From positions 5,332,001-5,396,000 of the forward strand of contig JAHRBC010000003.1 in assembly GCA_022702545.1 (NCBI GenBank): a stretch of 64,000 nt of DNA, read 5' to 3'. The translations under genes were made by a program, and so were the position numbers. Every line of letters starts with the position of its first letter. Positions within the stretch are counted from its first letter, which is position 1. Shown in pieces: positions 35,199-45,157 of the stretch. This DNA is from Phycomyces nitens. Its lineage: Eukaryota; Mucoromycota; Mucoromycetes; Mucorales; Phycomycetaceae. The notes beneath the pieces are model-generated. The model was not told the DNA's origin, did no database searches, and saw nothing but the letters and a program-made list of their open reading frames with translations.

Positions 35199-36080
35199 TC
35201 ATTCTTCCATGAGGTTGCTTGGAGCAAATGCGCGCTTTCTCTTGAACAGTGATTCACCATCACCACCAAGAGCAGAACGGGTAGGTATCTCATTGGCGCT
35301 AATCCACCCTTCTTCAACAAAGAAGTGGGCAACTGGGAGGGCAACATGGGGGCGGAGGAACTTTAGAGTCTGGAGGCAGCGTGCATTCTGCACTTGTATG
35401 GCAGCATTTGCCCGCTTGTCCAGAGAGAGATCGTGGTACTTGGGGTCTGCCAAGTGTTGTGGGTCAACGGGATCAAAGTCACCAATGACCTCAACCTTGG
35501 CTCTATCAAGTTGTGCCTCGAATTCTTCAACGAACTGGAGATGGACAAGTATGCCAATAATTCCACGAGCAGGGAAATTAATGTCCAACAGACGAGCAGT
35601 GTCAATTCCAAGGGTGCGGAGAGAACTACGCACTTCCCTGTGGGTGAGGCGACGGGAGCGAGGAATATAAACGTATTTATATCCAAGGGGGCCAGAGGCT
35701 GCAGTGAAAATACGCTGAGAAGCAGCAACTCGGCGTGGGGAAGGACCCTTATGGGCAGGAGGGGGGCGGTTGACGCTGGCCTTGGCAGCCCAAGTGGAGG
35801 CTTCCAATCCGGGTTCCTGGGAACTGGGATTTGGGGCATGGTCGGAGGTTGAAACCTTTGGGCTATTGCCCAGGGGAAGGGAAGTTTGAGAGGTCGTAGC
35901 CTGCTCAAGACGTTTTCGGGTTTCCGCCAATTCTGCTTGGAGGCGGCTGTTTTCGGCTTCAAGAGCCTTCACTTGGTCAGCGAGCTTCTCAGTGTTGTCA
36001 AGGCGCGTCAACATGGAGGCCAAAAAGGACATGAGCTCATTAGATGCGCCTGGGATTGGGGGCATTATTGAGGATGACAT
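35199..36080 (-). CDS. LINE1 ORF1 (coiled-coil RNA-binding-type protein)
   Basis: 293 residues, starting MSSSIMPPIPGAS. Residues about 30-65 form a coiled coil (LADQVKALEAENSRLQAELA), followed by a Pro/Ser-rich linker and a C-terminal basic domain (SRRLTHREVRSSLRTL). No CCHC knuckles, unlike LINE2 ORF1. Expected role: binding the element RNA. Its TGA stop overlaps the ATG of ORF2 (ATGA at 35199-35202). Confidence 0.75.
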   Translation of the reverse strand: MSSSIMPPIPGASNELMSFLASMLTRLDNTEKLADQVKALEAENSRLQAELAETRKRLEQATTSQTSLPLGNSPKVSTSDHAPNPSSQEPGLEASTWAAKASVNRPPPAHKGPSPRRVAASQRIFTAASGPLGYKYVYIPRSRRLTHREVRSSLRTLGIDTARLLDINFPARGIIGILVHLQFVEEFEAQLDRAKVEVIGDFDPVDPQHLADPKYHDLSLDKRANAAIQVQNARCLQTLKFLRPHVALPVAHFFVEEGWISANEIPTRSALGGDGESLFKRKRAFAPSNLMEE

Positions 36081-36299
36081 CGGGAATCAGGGAAAATAAA
36101 TGTTGTTCGTTTGGGCTGAAACTTGGACAGTGGGTGCTTGGACTGGTAAGCTTAATGGAAAACTTGCTACGGAGGCGGGATGGGGCGTGGTAGGCGATGG
36201 ATGCGTAGTTGTTGGCAGTGTTGGTTAGGATGGATGGAAAGTTCGGTAAAATTACTATAAAAGGAAATTTTTTGGGGTAAAAAAATCCTTAAGCAAAAG

Positions 36300-37125
36300 T
36301 GACGCATGTGTGTTTTGGTTGTGTGTGTATGAATAACCAAAGGTCAAAGAAAATAGAAATATTCGAAACAAAAACTAACAGTTCAACTTAGCCCCAAAAT
36401 ACTGGCAATTATTGAATGTTCAGATAAATGAAACAAAGATTTCTTTCAAGACAGAAAATTGATCACAGAATAGATGTTGTTTATTGATTGAAAATAAGGT
36501 GTCTTTTATAGACGATCCTTTTGAATAAAAATATGAGAAAATAAAATAAGGAAAAAACCACAACATAATGAATGAGTCATTTGTTGGGAAAAACGAGAGG
36601 ATAGTAAAATAATAATAAGAGATTTGGATAAGAAGAAATAAGAAGAAAGGAAAATAGTAAAACTAGATGTGAATAGTACGGATCCGCGAATCAGAGAAGG
36701 AGAAAAGAGAAATAATAGAGACAAGATGTTGGTTGGCGATTTCCAATGAATGACAAAAGAGGAAATGTAAAGAAGTGGTTGTTTAAATGTGATAGATGTT
36801 GACAGAATGTTCAGGTGAGAAGGGTAAACGCAAGTTTGTACAAAGAACGAGGTAAAAACATCACTTGCGATTTTTTGTGTACATGCGTACACGAATAAGG
36901 TTTGGCGGGAAAATGCGACAGGCTTACCGACCCTCTCAACTACCCAAGGCACCAATTTCCAATGTCACGTGCTCCGTGACTTAGGCCAGGCTTTCCATGC
37001 CGGCCTTCCACCTTCCGACCACGCGGACCGGACCAAGCTCCTGGGCCCTTTGGCCGGACTGGCCGGACTGGTCGGACCAAGGCGAGATTTGGGGTTCTGG
37101 CGATCACCCCACCACAACTGTGTCA
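36300..37125 (-). mobile_element. LTR0: probable LTR (distal edge unclear)
   Basis: Read on the minus strand it starts TGACACAGTTGTGGTGGGG at 37125. It contains a GC-rich GGCCGGACC-type block, and has a TATAAAAG at 36510-36503 and AATAAAC near 36482, strikingly like the LTR starting at 63526 (TCTATAAAAGACA). AAAG follows its end at 37126-37129. The distal end is not resolved, nor is any internal region. No gene is seen in this stretch. Confidence 0.4.
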
Positions 37126-37759
37126 AAAGTGACACGTGTTGAGTTATGGGTTGTGAAGCAACTGGTCAGAATTGTTTGATAAATGATATTCTTGGAAGGA
37201 GTTCGGACTTCGCAAGAAAATAGAAAACAGAAAACGGAAAACAGAGACAGAACAAGAAATACAAACGGAAAACGGACGGAACAAAGAGAAAGACAGAGGA
37301 AAACAGACGGAAGACAGAGAGAACAGAGAGAGAAACCAACAGGAATCGGGGCAGAACAAGAGAAAGAGAAAAACGGACGGAAAACGGAAAACAGAACAGA
37401 AAACAGAACGGACACAACTTAGTACTCCTTCAGGACAATACTCAAGTTGGTTACAGATAAGTAAAATGAATAAACGATCCAATGATGATTTTATTTCGAG
37501 GACAAACTTGTCCTTATTTATACAAAAGTCAAATTCAAAGAATTTGGCATTTTCAAGAGTTACAACTGGATCCACGGATCCTCTTGGAGTTGATCTACCG
37601 ATCAACGGGTTTTGTTCAGAATAAAATGAAAAAAGAAAAGAAAGATGATCCCAAAAATATGGATCAGACTTAGACAACGACAAAATTTACATAAAAGGAA
37701 ACTAAAAGAAGTGAAAGTTCAATTTAAAATAAAGAAGTCGATCGGTTTGTTTTCAAGAC

Positions 37760-37925
37760 CAGCAGTCAGGTGATCTGGGATCGACGATGAGGAGGGAAAG
37801 GGTGACGTTTCAAGACCAGCGGTCAGGTGATTTGGGGTCGACGAGGAGGAGGGAAAGGGTGACGTTTCAAGACCAGCGGTCAGGTGATTTGGGGTCGACG
37901 AGGAGGGAAAGCGAGTGACGTGTCA
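37760..37925. repeat. Minisatellite in LTR-a, about 55-bp unit
   Basis: Tandem copies of a unit containing TTTCAAGACCAGCGGTCAGG followed by a GGGTCGACGAGGAGG block and GGGTGACG. Three near copies and a degenerate fourth in LTR-a; LTR-b (56020-56130) has one unit fewer, which explains most of the length difference between the two. Confidence 0.8.
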
Positions 37926-38639
37926 AGTTCGGTGGTCACGTGACTCAAGAGTTGAAAATAAAGGGGGAAAAATGATGACGTTTCAACATGGCTTCCTCTA
38001 CTACCATATCGAACGAAAAAATTCACCCTCTTGATTCCACCCGACTATGGTTGTGTGTAGTCAAAATGAATCGAATCTCGGCTGTCCATAATGACACCCC
38101 CTCTCCCTCACTGGAAAAAGTATACAATTTTATGGTGGAGAAATATCTGTAGTATTAAAGTACCATCATCAATTTATTGTTATTTCAATCTATATTTCTC
38201 CACCATACAAATATGAATGATACTATAGGGAATGACGCCTGGTCTATCAGAGAAATAGGTCTTTAGTTCCGCTTGAAAAACCTTTGATACCCCCCAACTT
38301 TTCTGTTATTAAAGAGGTCTAGTTTATTTTATATTTCGTGTCGAGTAAGCCTATTATTTATTGTATTTTGTGCCATATAAAGCTAATCGCAATATCGCGA
38401 TTTACAATCTATTCATATCCTTTACTTTTAACCTCAGTAACTCATCTCTTTAGGCTGAAAAGCAAAGGGAAATAGTGTCTTTAGACTGAAAAGCAAAGGG
38501 AAATAATGTCTTTTAGACTGAAAAGCAAAGGGAAATAATGTCTTTTAGACTGAAAAGCACCGTATCATACGTTTACATACAAGCCTCATTTGTTGATTTT
38601 TAAAAAATAAATTGTTTTTTATTTATTTTTTATTTATTT

Positions 38640-39451
38640 AATATATATATTTCTAGATGAATGCTCTAATCATATAATAATAATATATATGCTATTTCTA
38701 GAGTATTGTTTGATATTTTGCATCTAGCAAGACCAACAAGTTCCTACCTGATAGATATTGGGTACTGTCTTGGAGAAGAATGGTGCTATTTAATAGTAAT
38801 AGGAGCAAAGATTAATTAAATAATCGTAATGGATCAAATTATTTGCTGTTGTACTTACAATGTTGATATCGTGAGTAGATGGACTACTTGATAGATTCAT
38901 GAGAATATCTCAGCATATTAGCTGTCAGTTGAGATTGTCTAAGAATTGTAAAGTTATTAGTATTCTAGATATTCATATATACTATATTATCAGCGGTTTT
39001 CTTACCTGTGTGATTGTTTGTTCAGGCATGCGGATGAGATTCTTAATATATCTAATAGAGAATAGAACATAGTTATATATGTATAAGTAAAGAGATATAT
39101 ATAATTTGTAATAATATAATAGCTTACCATGATGTTTGATTACAAGATTGAGTGACATGCAAAGCTGTGATGACTGGAGGCATCAAGTCATTAGTAAAGA
39201 GAAGCTTTGAGCAAATATTATTTTATGTTATTAAACCATGTAAAATGACCAAAGAGAAGAAGCTTGTTGATGATCTGTAAAGATAATGGCAAAATTATTA
39301 AGTAATTACATAAAATAATAAGAATAAAATAATTACCAGTATGTGTATAAGAGCAAGAGGCAAAAGAGAAAGAACAAAAAATAATTTGAGTTCCAAGGTG
39401 GTTTACCCCTAAAAAAAGTGCAGTCTCTAAAATCAATAATCCCAAAAACAT
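38640..39451 (-). other. Third multi-exon unit of element B (copy 2)
   Basis: ATG at 39451 begins a 38-codon hydrophobic first exon (MFLGLLILETALFLG) ending at a GTAATT donor (exon 39337-39451). An acceptor TTTACAG precedes 39274, and a block ending TCTTGTAATCAAACATCATG before GTAAGC (39128 region) resembles ATTGTAATCATAATG/GTAAT in D and E. Further donor/acceptor pairs continue toward the element end. Frame after exon 2 soon closes, so coding capacity is doubtful. Confidence 0.38.
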
Positions 39452-39665
39452 AATATAATCGTCATTTTCATTTTACAGTTAGACGCTTTATTTAATCAAT
39501 AAAAGACACTAATTAGTTTTAAGCAAGTCATTGTAAAATATGATTATATATTGTAGAATAAACATCAGTAACAGTTCATTATACTTCTTTACTTGTAAGA
39601 AACATTATAATATCATAAAGATAAAATATTAATAATTGTCATTTAAACATTTATTCATATAGAAA

Positions 39666-40905
39666 ATGAACAACTTTGACATCTCCAAAATCTCTACCAG
39701 TAGTCCTATCTATGCATCTATTATGCGTAGTGCTATGGCTAATGTCCAGAACAGTGAACTTACCACTGCATCTACTTCGGCCACTGTAACAGCAGAAGAG
39801 ACATCCAATTACCAGGATGATAATGAAATCCGTAGCTTGCTAAACTTGGCAAATATCAAGATGGATTCTCTTGAAAATCAAAACAAGACAATTGCAAGTG
39901 AAGTGGGTGATTGCAAGACGTCAATTTCGCAGCTTGAGAAGGTCATTGATAGACTTGTCACTGGCCAAATCAGCATCAAGGATATTTTGTCTGGTGGGAA
40001 TACTCCTGCAAGAACGATTGCAGTGGCCAGTTTGGTACCTCGGGGTGAGGAACCCTATGTTGTTGGAAAGAGATATCCAAAGATCTCAGTAAGTCTTGAC
40101 TAGACATAAAATCAATAAGAAGAGTATCTAAAACCAATTTATAGAAATTAATCAATGGCTATATCAAGCACCCAAACTTCACCAGTGACAACCCTGTCAA
40201 GATAATGGAGAATGATGCCAAGCAAGGGTGGTCCTTGACTAGCTACTACAACAGTAGCTATAACAATGCACTGGCCATAAGGCTGATCACCTACTTGGGA
40301 AGACAAGAGGCAGGAAAGGCGATCCCTTTGAATGATCTTGCCAAAATGGTAAAAAACCATTTTGTCAACCAGGTGCGCCAGCGCCAGCGAACCCCAGAGG
40401 CTGCAGACAGAAAAAGACTTGCATGCAGAAGACGACAGCGAACTGTTACGGTAAGTTTATATTTTAATCAATATAAAACTGTTATTTTCTTACACACTTA
40501 ATATACAGATTCTTCGTCGCCGAATCAAGGCATACAACAAGTACAGAGACCAGATTGACAGAGAGATGGGCAGAAAAAATTGCGACCATGCCCTCCAAAA
40601 GGAAACCATGTCTGAAGATGAGACTGATGGAGAAGATAAGGTAAAGGCCTTTCGCCCTAGCTGGAGAAGTGACGAGGTAATTATTTTAGCATAGTTTTTC
40701 ATATTAAAATTCTATATCTTTTATTAATACACCTTATTATATTCAATAGCTCCAGACTTTTATAGATCTTGTTGATGATTTTGCTTCCCAGTCACTAAAG
40801 AAAAAGGGAAGCTCCATTTTGAAACGCGTCCGAGTAGTTCGTCAAAAGGATGTACCAAAGGATTTAGCAGTCCCATTGGCCGCGTGGACAATAAATAATG
40901 AATAA
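39666..40905 (+). CDS. Element B second gene, copy 2
   Basis: Model join(39666..40088,40145..40450,40509..40676,40750..40905), 350 residues, intact. Same domains as the copy at 11087: coiled-coil-like segment in exon 1, basic 306-nt exon 2 (VRQRQRTPEAADRKRLACRR), acidic exon 3 ending WRSDE, short basic exon 4. It retains CpG sites where copy 1 has TpG or CpA. Convergent with the transposase. Confidence 0.75.
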
Positions 40906-42186
40906 ACTATCTATTTTATGTTTTATATTTTTTGGCTATCTTTTGCTGCAGATACTTTTGTGAGATAAGGATAGGTAAAGATATTTATTTTTAAGCATAT
41001 ATTTTTCTAAGAACAGGAGCAACAATCATCTTAACATTTCCTGTCTCAGTTGTATGCTCACCAATGGCAACCGACAGCAAGATTCGGTGCACTGGCAAGA
41101 TATTTTGATAATCCCCTCGGGCAAAGGCAAACTCATTCAACTCTATCCCTTCATCACTTCTTGTGTTCAGACCAGATGACCTATACCATTTGACATAAGC
41201 AAAGGTATGATTGTCAGGTTGAAGAGTCTGGGGATTCACAAGCGAGTTGACAAACAAATACTGAATCTGACCAGTAAAGGCACTTATACCACGGTCATTG
41301 TTCTCTTGGAAGATTGCCTGTATATATGACCCGCGGCGAACTGCACCATTGCTCCCTTTGTATATCTGGCCAAGCAAGTTGATCGATGGGAACTTCTGGA
41401 TCATATTGTTGACAAAGACATTGCCGAACGAAGCTTGCTGGTAACTGCAAAGAGAATCATCGTCATAGGAGTCTCTGTAGAACTCAAGAAGATGCTCATA
41501 CTCTTCTTCTACCATTCGTTCATATTGCCCTAGGGAAAGTGGGAAGGCCGACGAAGGAAGAGGTTCATTGCCTTTGATGTTGACAGTACTGAACTGCGCG
41601 GAATCAAGAAAGACTTTTAGGTCAAACCTAGGAGAAGCAACTTGGAAATATGGGGCGGTGGTGACAGTGGTGGTTGCAGTGGACGCATGGACAATTGGAG
41701 CAGGAGGAGGAGTAAACTCGACGAGTTCAGAAAGCAATGCAATATACGATGCATTTCCAATTACGGCCATCATTCTACAAGCAATATCAACCTTGCAAGA
41801 GTCCTCAAGATATTTTCGCATGAACGTGGCCTCAAAGCCGTCTCTCTTGTTCGTCGTGTAGTTCTTCAGTACACCATTGTACCTCTCGAAGCTGAAAAGC
41901 CAATAGCCGTATACTGGCCCAAAGTTGACGATCGTCTCATGAAGATGCAGATGTAGATGCATGTTAGGTGAGATAAAATCTGCACCATACAAGTTCTGAC
42001 ATCCTTGTCCAAACAACTCCAAACAGAAATGGGCTTCGGCTAACTCGTCTTCTGATATGCTGGGCTTGGACAAGTATCGGCAGGCGTTGACGAAGCACAT
42101 CCAATTGTCAAGATTGTCCCTTGGCAACCGGTCTTTCAAGAGGACAGGCGAGTATACCAGGCACCAGGACTTCCATTCGTCGGCCT

Positions 42187-42527
42187 TGTGATATTTGTAG
42201 TAGAAATTGGGACGGTGGATACTTTGAGACTCTTTATTGTGGTTTAGAAAAAGTTAAAGTATATCCAGTTATTGATTTAAGAAGTATGTTAACTTAGTAT
42301 TTATAATTATTCTTATAATTCTTATCAGCTTGGATATTCATTATCATAATAGCTGTGTTATCAGTTAATAGGTATTTTGGGACTTTGTCCCACAATAGAT
42401 TGGGTATGGTATTTTCATATTTGGATAAGGATTTCTGGATGGTATAGTTTGTCTTGATTTTAGATAATCCAGCTATCTGGGTTTATATATCACTTTTCTC
42501 TGATATACCATTATGCCAAATACAACA
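42187..42527 (-). repeat. Gypsy 3' LTR
   Basis: 341 bp, identical by eye to 47318-47658, preceded on the minus strand by the polypurine tract AGTCTGGAGGGGGGTAA (42544-42528). Confidence 0.95.
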
Positions 42528-44093
42528 TTACCCCCCTCCAGACTTGACTTTAGTTAAGCGCTTGCTTTGGCGTCTATTATCATAGTTCTTCTTGGCGATG
42601 GAGTTTGTTTTGTTTTGTGCACTGAGAATCTTGGTCTGGTCCTTTCTTGGACGTCCTCTTGGTCTTTTTACTACAAGCTCATTCGTGATATTCTGTTTGT
42701 CTCTGCGTACCCAATATTCTTGGATTGTTTGGAGATCTGTGAACTTATCCGGTGTGATCCAGGAATCTTCTTCTGGTCCGTATCCTTTCCATCTCACTAG
42801 AAACTCACGCTTGCCAGCGTTGCCTCTGTGATTGATGATTGCCTGTACTTCAAACAGTTCGTCTTCGAGTATTGCCTCGTCCATCGATATCAATTTCAAA
42901 TCCGATGGTGGGTAATCTCTAGGCAAGAGTGCTCCTGTCTCATCTTGTAATACATATGAGCCTCCTTTGGTTTGACGGATTACTGTGTATGGTCCTTGAT
43001 ATGCTGGAGCTAATTTGCTGCTTCTTGTAGGTAGTTTGATCATTACATAACTACCATTGTCAATTCTTGCGATTCGATGCGTGCTATCAAACTTTTCTTT
43101 TTGTATGGCTGTAATTCGATCGGTTCTGTCTTTAATGGCTGGAAACACAACTTCTGCCATATGATCGATACGTTTGATAAGTTCGTCATAGGTCATTGGT
43201 TTCGATGGTGTAGATTTGGGATCTCTATAGTCCTCAAAAGCGTTCATTTGTCTAGCAAACATCAGTGAAAATGGAGCAGTATTTAACCTTTTTGACATCT
43301 TATTATTGATTGCCAATTGTACAGCTGGGAGATAATAGTCCCAATCTTTTCCAGTTCCTGCTACCATCTTTCTGATGACTTGCATAGATGTCTGTACCCA
43401 TCTCTCTGCTAGGCCATTTGCTCTAGGGTGGTATGGTGTTACAAGTCTATGATCGACTCCTGTATTCTGTAGTAATTTCTTCATCAGTTCATTCTTGAAC
43501 TCTGTGCCATTATCAGATTGTATGATTCGTGGAAACCCGAAATCACCAAATATCTGTACTAGTGTTTTGACAATAGTGTCCGATTGTTTGTTCGGAATTG
43601 CTCTTAATAAGCAGAAGCGTGTGCAAACGTCTACCATTACAAATAGGTATACATTACTCTCTGTCGTAGGATGTAATGGGCCAGCTAGGTCGATTGCCCA
43701 GTGGTCTCCTGGTACATATGCATGGATAGGTCTTAGAGGATTATAGCCTTTCTTAGTGATATTATATTTCTGACAAGACGGACATTCCTTTACACATTCA
43801 AGTGCATCTTGGATCATATTTGCCCAATGTATACCGTTCTTGTGATTCAATTCTACTATGTGTTCTGCACCAAAGTGTCCAAAGAGATGCGCTTTCATTA
43901 ATATATCTTTGCGCTCTTCTTCTGGAGGTGTCATATAGTCTATGGTATCACTCTTTGTCTTGACCGTAAATACTCTTTGGTCCTTTGGTTTAGATGTGTA
44001 CTCAATTTGTTCAAACTTCGGATTCTGCTGAGCCTCTATTTTGTCTTGAGATGGCTTCAGTGCCTCATTACCCCCCTCCAGACTATTTTCCGG
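42528..44093 (-). CDS. Gypsy integrase with C-terminal chromodomain
   Basis: Frame open from the RT/integrase junction (44093) to TAA 42528-42530, the stop lying in the polypurine tract. Zinc-binding HHCC (HLFGHFGAEH ... CPSC), then the catalytic core: D in HWAIDLAGP, D in IIQSDNGTEF, E in GLAERWVQ. The C-terminal chromodomain reads VQAIINHRG...FLVRWKGYGPEEDSW, the mark of chromoviruses, expected to steer integration toward modified histones (family knowledge). It is out of frame with RT by one base near 44092-44094. Confidence 0.92.
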   Translation of the reverse strand, partial: PENSLEGGNEALKPSQDKIEAQQNPKFEQIEYTSKPKDQRVFTVKTKSDTIDYMTPPEEERKDILMKAHLFGHFGAEHIVELNHKNGIHWANMIQDALECVKECPSCQKYNITKKGYNPLRPIHAYVPGDHWAIDLAGPLHPTTESNVYLFVMVDVCTRFCLLRAIPNKQSDTIVKTLVQIFGDFGFPRIIQSDNGTEFKNELMKKLLQNTGVDHRLVTPYHPRANGLAERWVQTSMQVIRKMVAGTGKDWDYYLPAVQLAINNKMSKRLNTAPFSLMFARQMNAFEDYRDPKSTPSKPMTYDELIKRIDHMAEVVFPAIKDRTDRITAIQKEKFDSTHRIARIDNGSYVMIKLPTRSSKLAPAYQGPYTVIRQTKGGSYVLQDETGALLPRDYPPSDLKLISMDEAILEDELFEVQAIINHRGNAGKREFLVRWKGYGPEEDSWITPDKFTDLQTIQEYWVRRDKQNITNELVVKRPRGRPRKDQTKILSAQNKTNSIAKKNYDNRRQSKRLTKVKSGGG

Positions 44094-45157
44094 GAGAATA
44101 GACGAGATAAATAATCCGGTAACTTGTTGCTGATGCCAGGTATGTGTACCACATCATAATTATAATCAAGTAATGTATCCATCCACTGGATCATCATGGG
44201 GTTCGCCACCTTTTGCGTGTGGATATATGTCAAAGCCTTGTGGTCAGTGTACAATGTGAATTTCTGTCCCCATAAGAATTTGTGGAATTTCTTAAGTGCG
44301 AATACCATGGCTAGTAGCTCACGTTTCGTCGTAGAATAATTACGTTCTGATTTTGATAAAGCTCTGGCCATAAATCCAATGTACTTCTTTTGGTCATTGA
44401 TATTTTGATACAGAGTAGCACCAATTCCTAGATTGGAAGCATCAGTGGCAACAAAGAATGGTTGAGATAAGTCAGGAAAGTGCAATATGGGGTTTGTTTG
44501 CAAAATGGCTTTAAGCTGCTCGAAACTCCGTTGGTGATCATTATTCCAAATCTTGGATAAGCTACCAGCGTTTCTGAGAGCATCCAGTGGCGCAGTAATG
44601 TGGGCTGCCACTGGTATGTATTCACGGAAATAATTGATGACTCCTAGAAAGCTCTGGATGTCTTTTCCTGTCTTTGGTATAGGCCATTGCAGCACATTCG
44701 TGATCTTTCTTTGGTCAATTCGACTGCCTTGTGCGTCGACTGAGAATCCCAGTAAGTAGACTGACTTCTGGGCAAAATGACATTTGTTGGGGTTCAAAAT
44801 TAGATTGACCTCCGTCAATTTGTTGATAGCTTGACAAACATGATGGGTATGTTCCTCTAGATTCTTGGAGAAAATGACGATGTCATCCACAAACGTTTGT
44901 ATAAAAGGCATGTCCTGAAATATCAAAGACATGACTCTTTGGAACTTTGATGACAAGGGCTTGAGTCCAAAAGGACATCCCTGGAACATATACTGCAGAT
45001 TATTGTGCGTAAATGTCGTTTTATGTTGATCCTCTTTGCGTATTTGGAAGCGATGGAAGGCGCTTTTTAAATCAAGTGTAGAAAATACACTTGCTCCTGC
45101 TAGAGTATCGAAGATCTCTCGGATTAATGGCAAAGGGTATCGGTCATCAGGAAGCAA
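44057..45157 (-). CDS. Gypsy reverse transcriptase - RNase H
   Basis: RT blocks: STLDLKSAFH, FGLKPLSSKFQ, catalytic FVDDIVIFS; RNase H: FVATDASNLGIGA, TTKRELLAM, LYTDHKALTYI, and the closing HIPGISNKLPDYLSR. The N-terminal RT segment (WNSPLTLADKK) lies in the Gag-protease frame; a one-base shift at the A5 run (plus 45218-45222) joins them. A second one-base shift follows at the CCC near 44092 into integrase. Either two small deletions or sequencing homopolymer errors; programmed shifting within RT is unlikely. Confidence 0.9.
   Translation of the reverse strand: MLPDDRYPLPLIREIFDTLAGASVFSTLDLKSAFHRFQIRKEDQHKTTFTHNNLQYMFQGCPFGLKPLSSKFQRVMSLIFQDMPFIQTFVDDIVIFSKNLEEHTHHVCQAINKLTEVNLILNPNKCHFAQKSVYLLGFSVDAQGSRIDQRKITNVLQWPIPKTGKDIQSFLGVINYFREYIPVAAHITAPLDALRNAGSLSKIWNNDHQRSFEQLKAILQTNPILHFPDLSQPFFVATDASNLGIGATLYQNINDQKKYIGFMARALSKSERNYSTTKRELLAMVFALKKFHKFLWGQKFTLYTDHKALTYIHTQKVANPMMIQWMDTLLDYNYDVVHIPGISNKLPDYLSRLFSRKIVWRGVMRH
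44066..44084 (-). other. Internal (central) polypurine tract copy
   Basis: The 19 bases here are identical to 42526-42544, the 3' polypurine tract with the LTR edge. It lies at the RT/integrase boundary, the position of central polypurine tracts in some retroelements. Use as a second plus-strand primer is inferred. Confidence 0.6.

Larger units (their letters stand above)
26606..35202 (-). pseudogene. LINE1 ORF2: endonuclease + truncated reverse transcriptase
   Basis: Two blocks, complement(join(26606..27543,34371..35202)), read as one open frame once element D and its target duplication are ignored. The N-terminus is an APE-type endonuclease: WNANG, ITETW, CGDFNARLG, SIIDLF, GSDHRLL. The RT starts with SHKAPGPDHIRAE, FPIFKKGN, YRPISLTSVLQK and GGFRPRSG, then breaks at element C before the catalytic YxDD. 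The start overlaps the ORF1 stop (ATGA), suggesting termination-reinitiation. Not functional. Confidence 0.88.
26606..36240 (-). mobile_element. Non-LTR retrotransposon LINE1, 3' part missing, split by element D
   Basis: Minus-strand LINE with ORF1 (36080-35199) and ORF2 overlapping it by ATGA. ORF2 is interrupted by element D and ends where element C begins at 26605/26606. Joining across D (removing one GCG) restores an open frame. The remaining RT C-terminus, 3'UTR and tail are absent. The 5' end is placed near 36240 because upstream sequence has no LINE feature; this edge is approximate. Confidence 0.85.

Noticed and set aside
37144..37683. Long Ser/Phe/Leu-rich frames over the A-rich tract of LTR-a (and the same at 55353-55687)
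   Set aside because: Repetitive ACAGAAAACGG DNA gives long open frames on both strands with low-complexity products and no domain.
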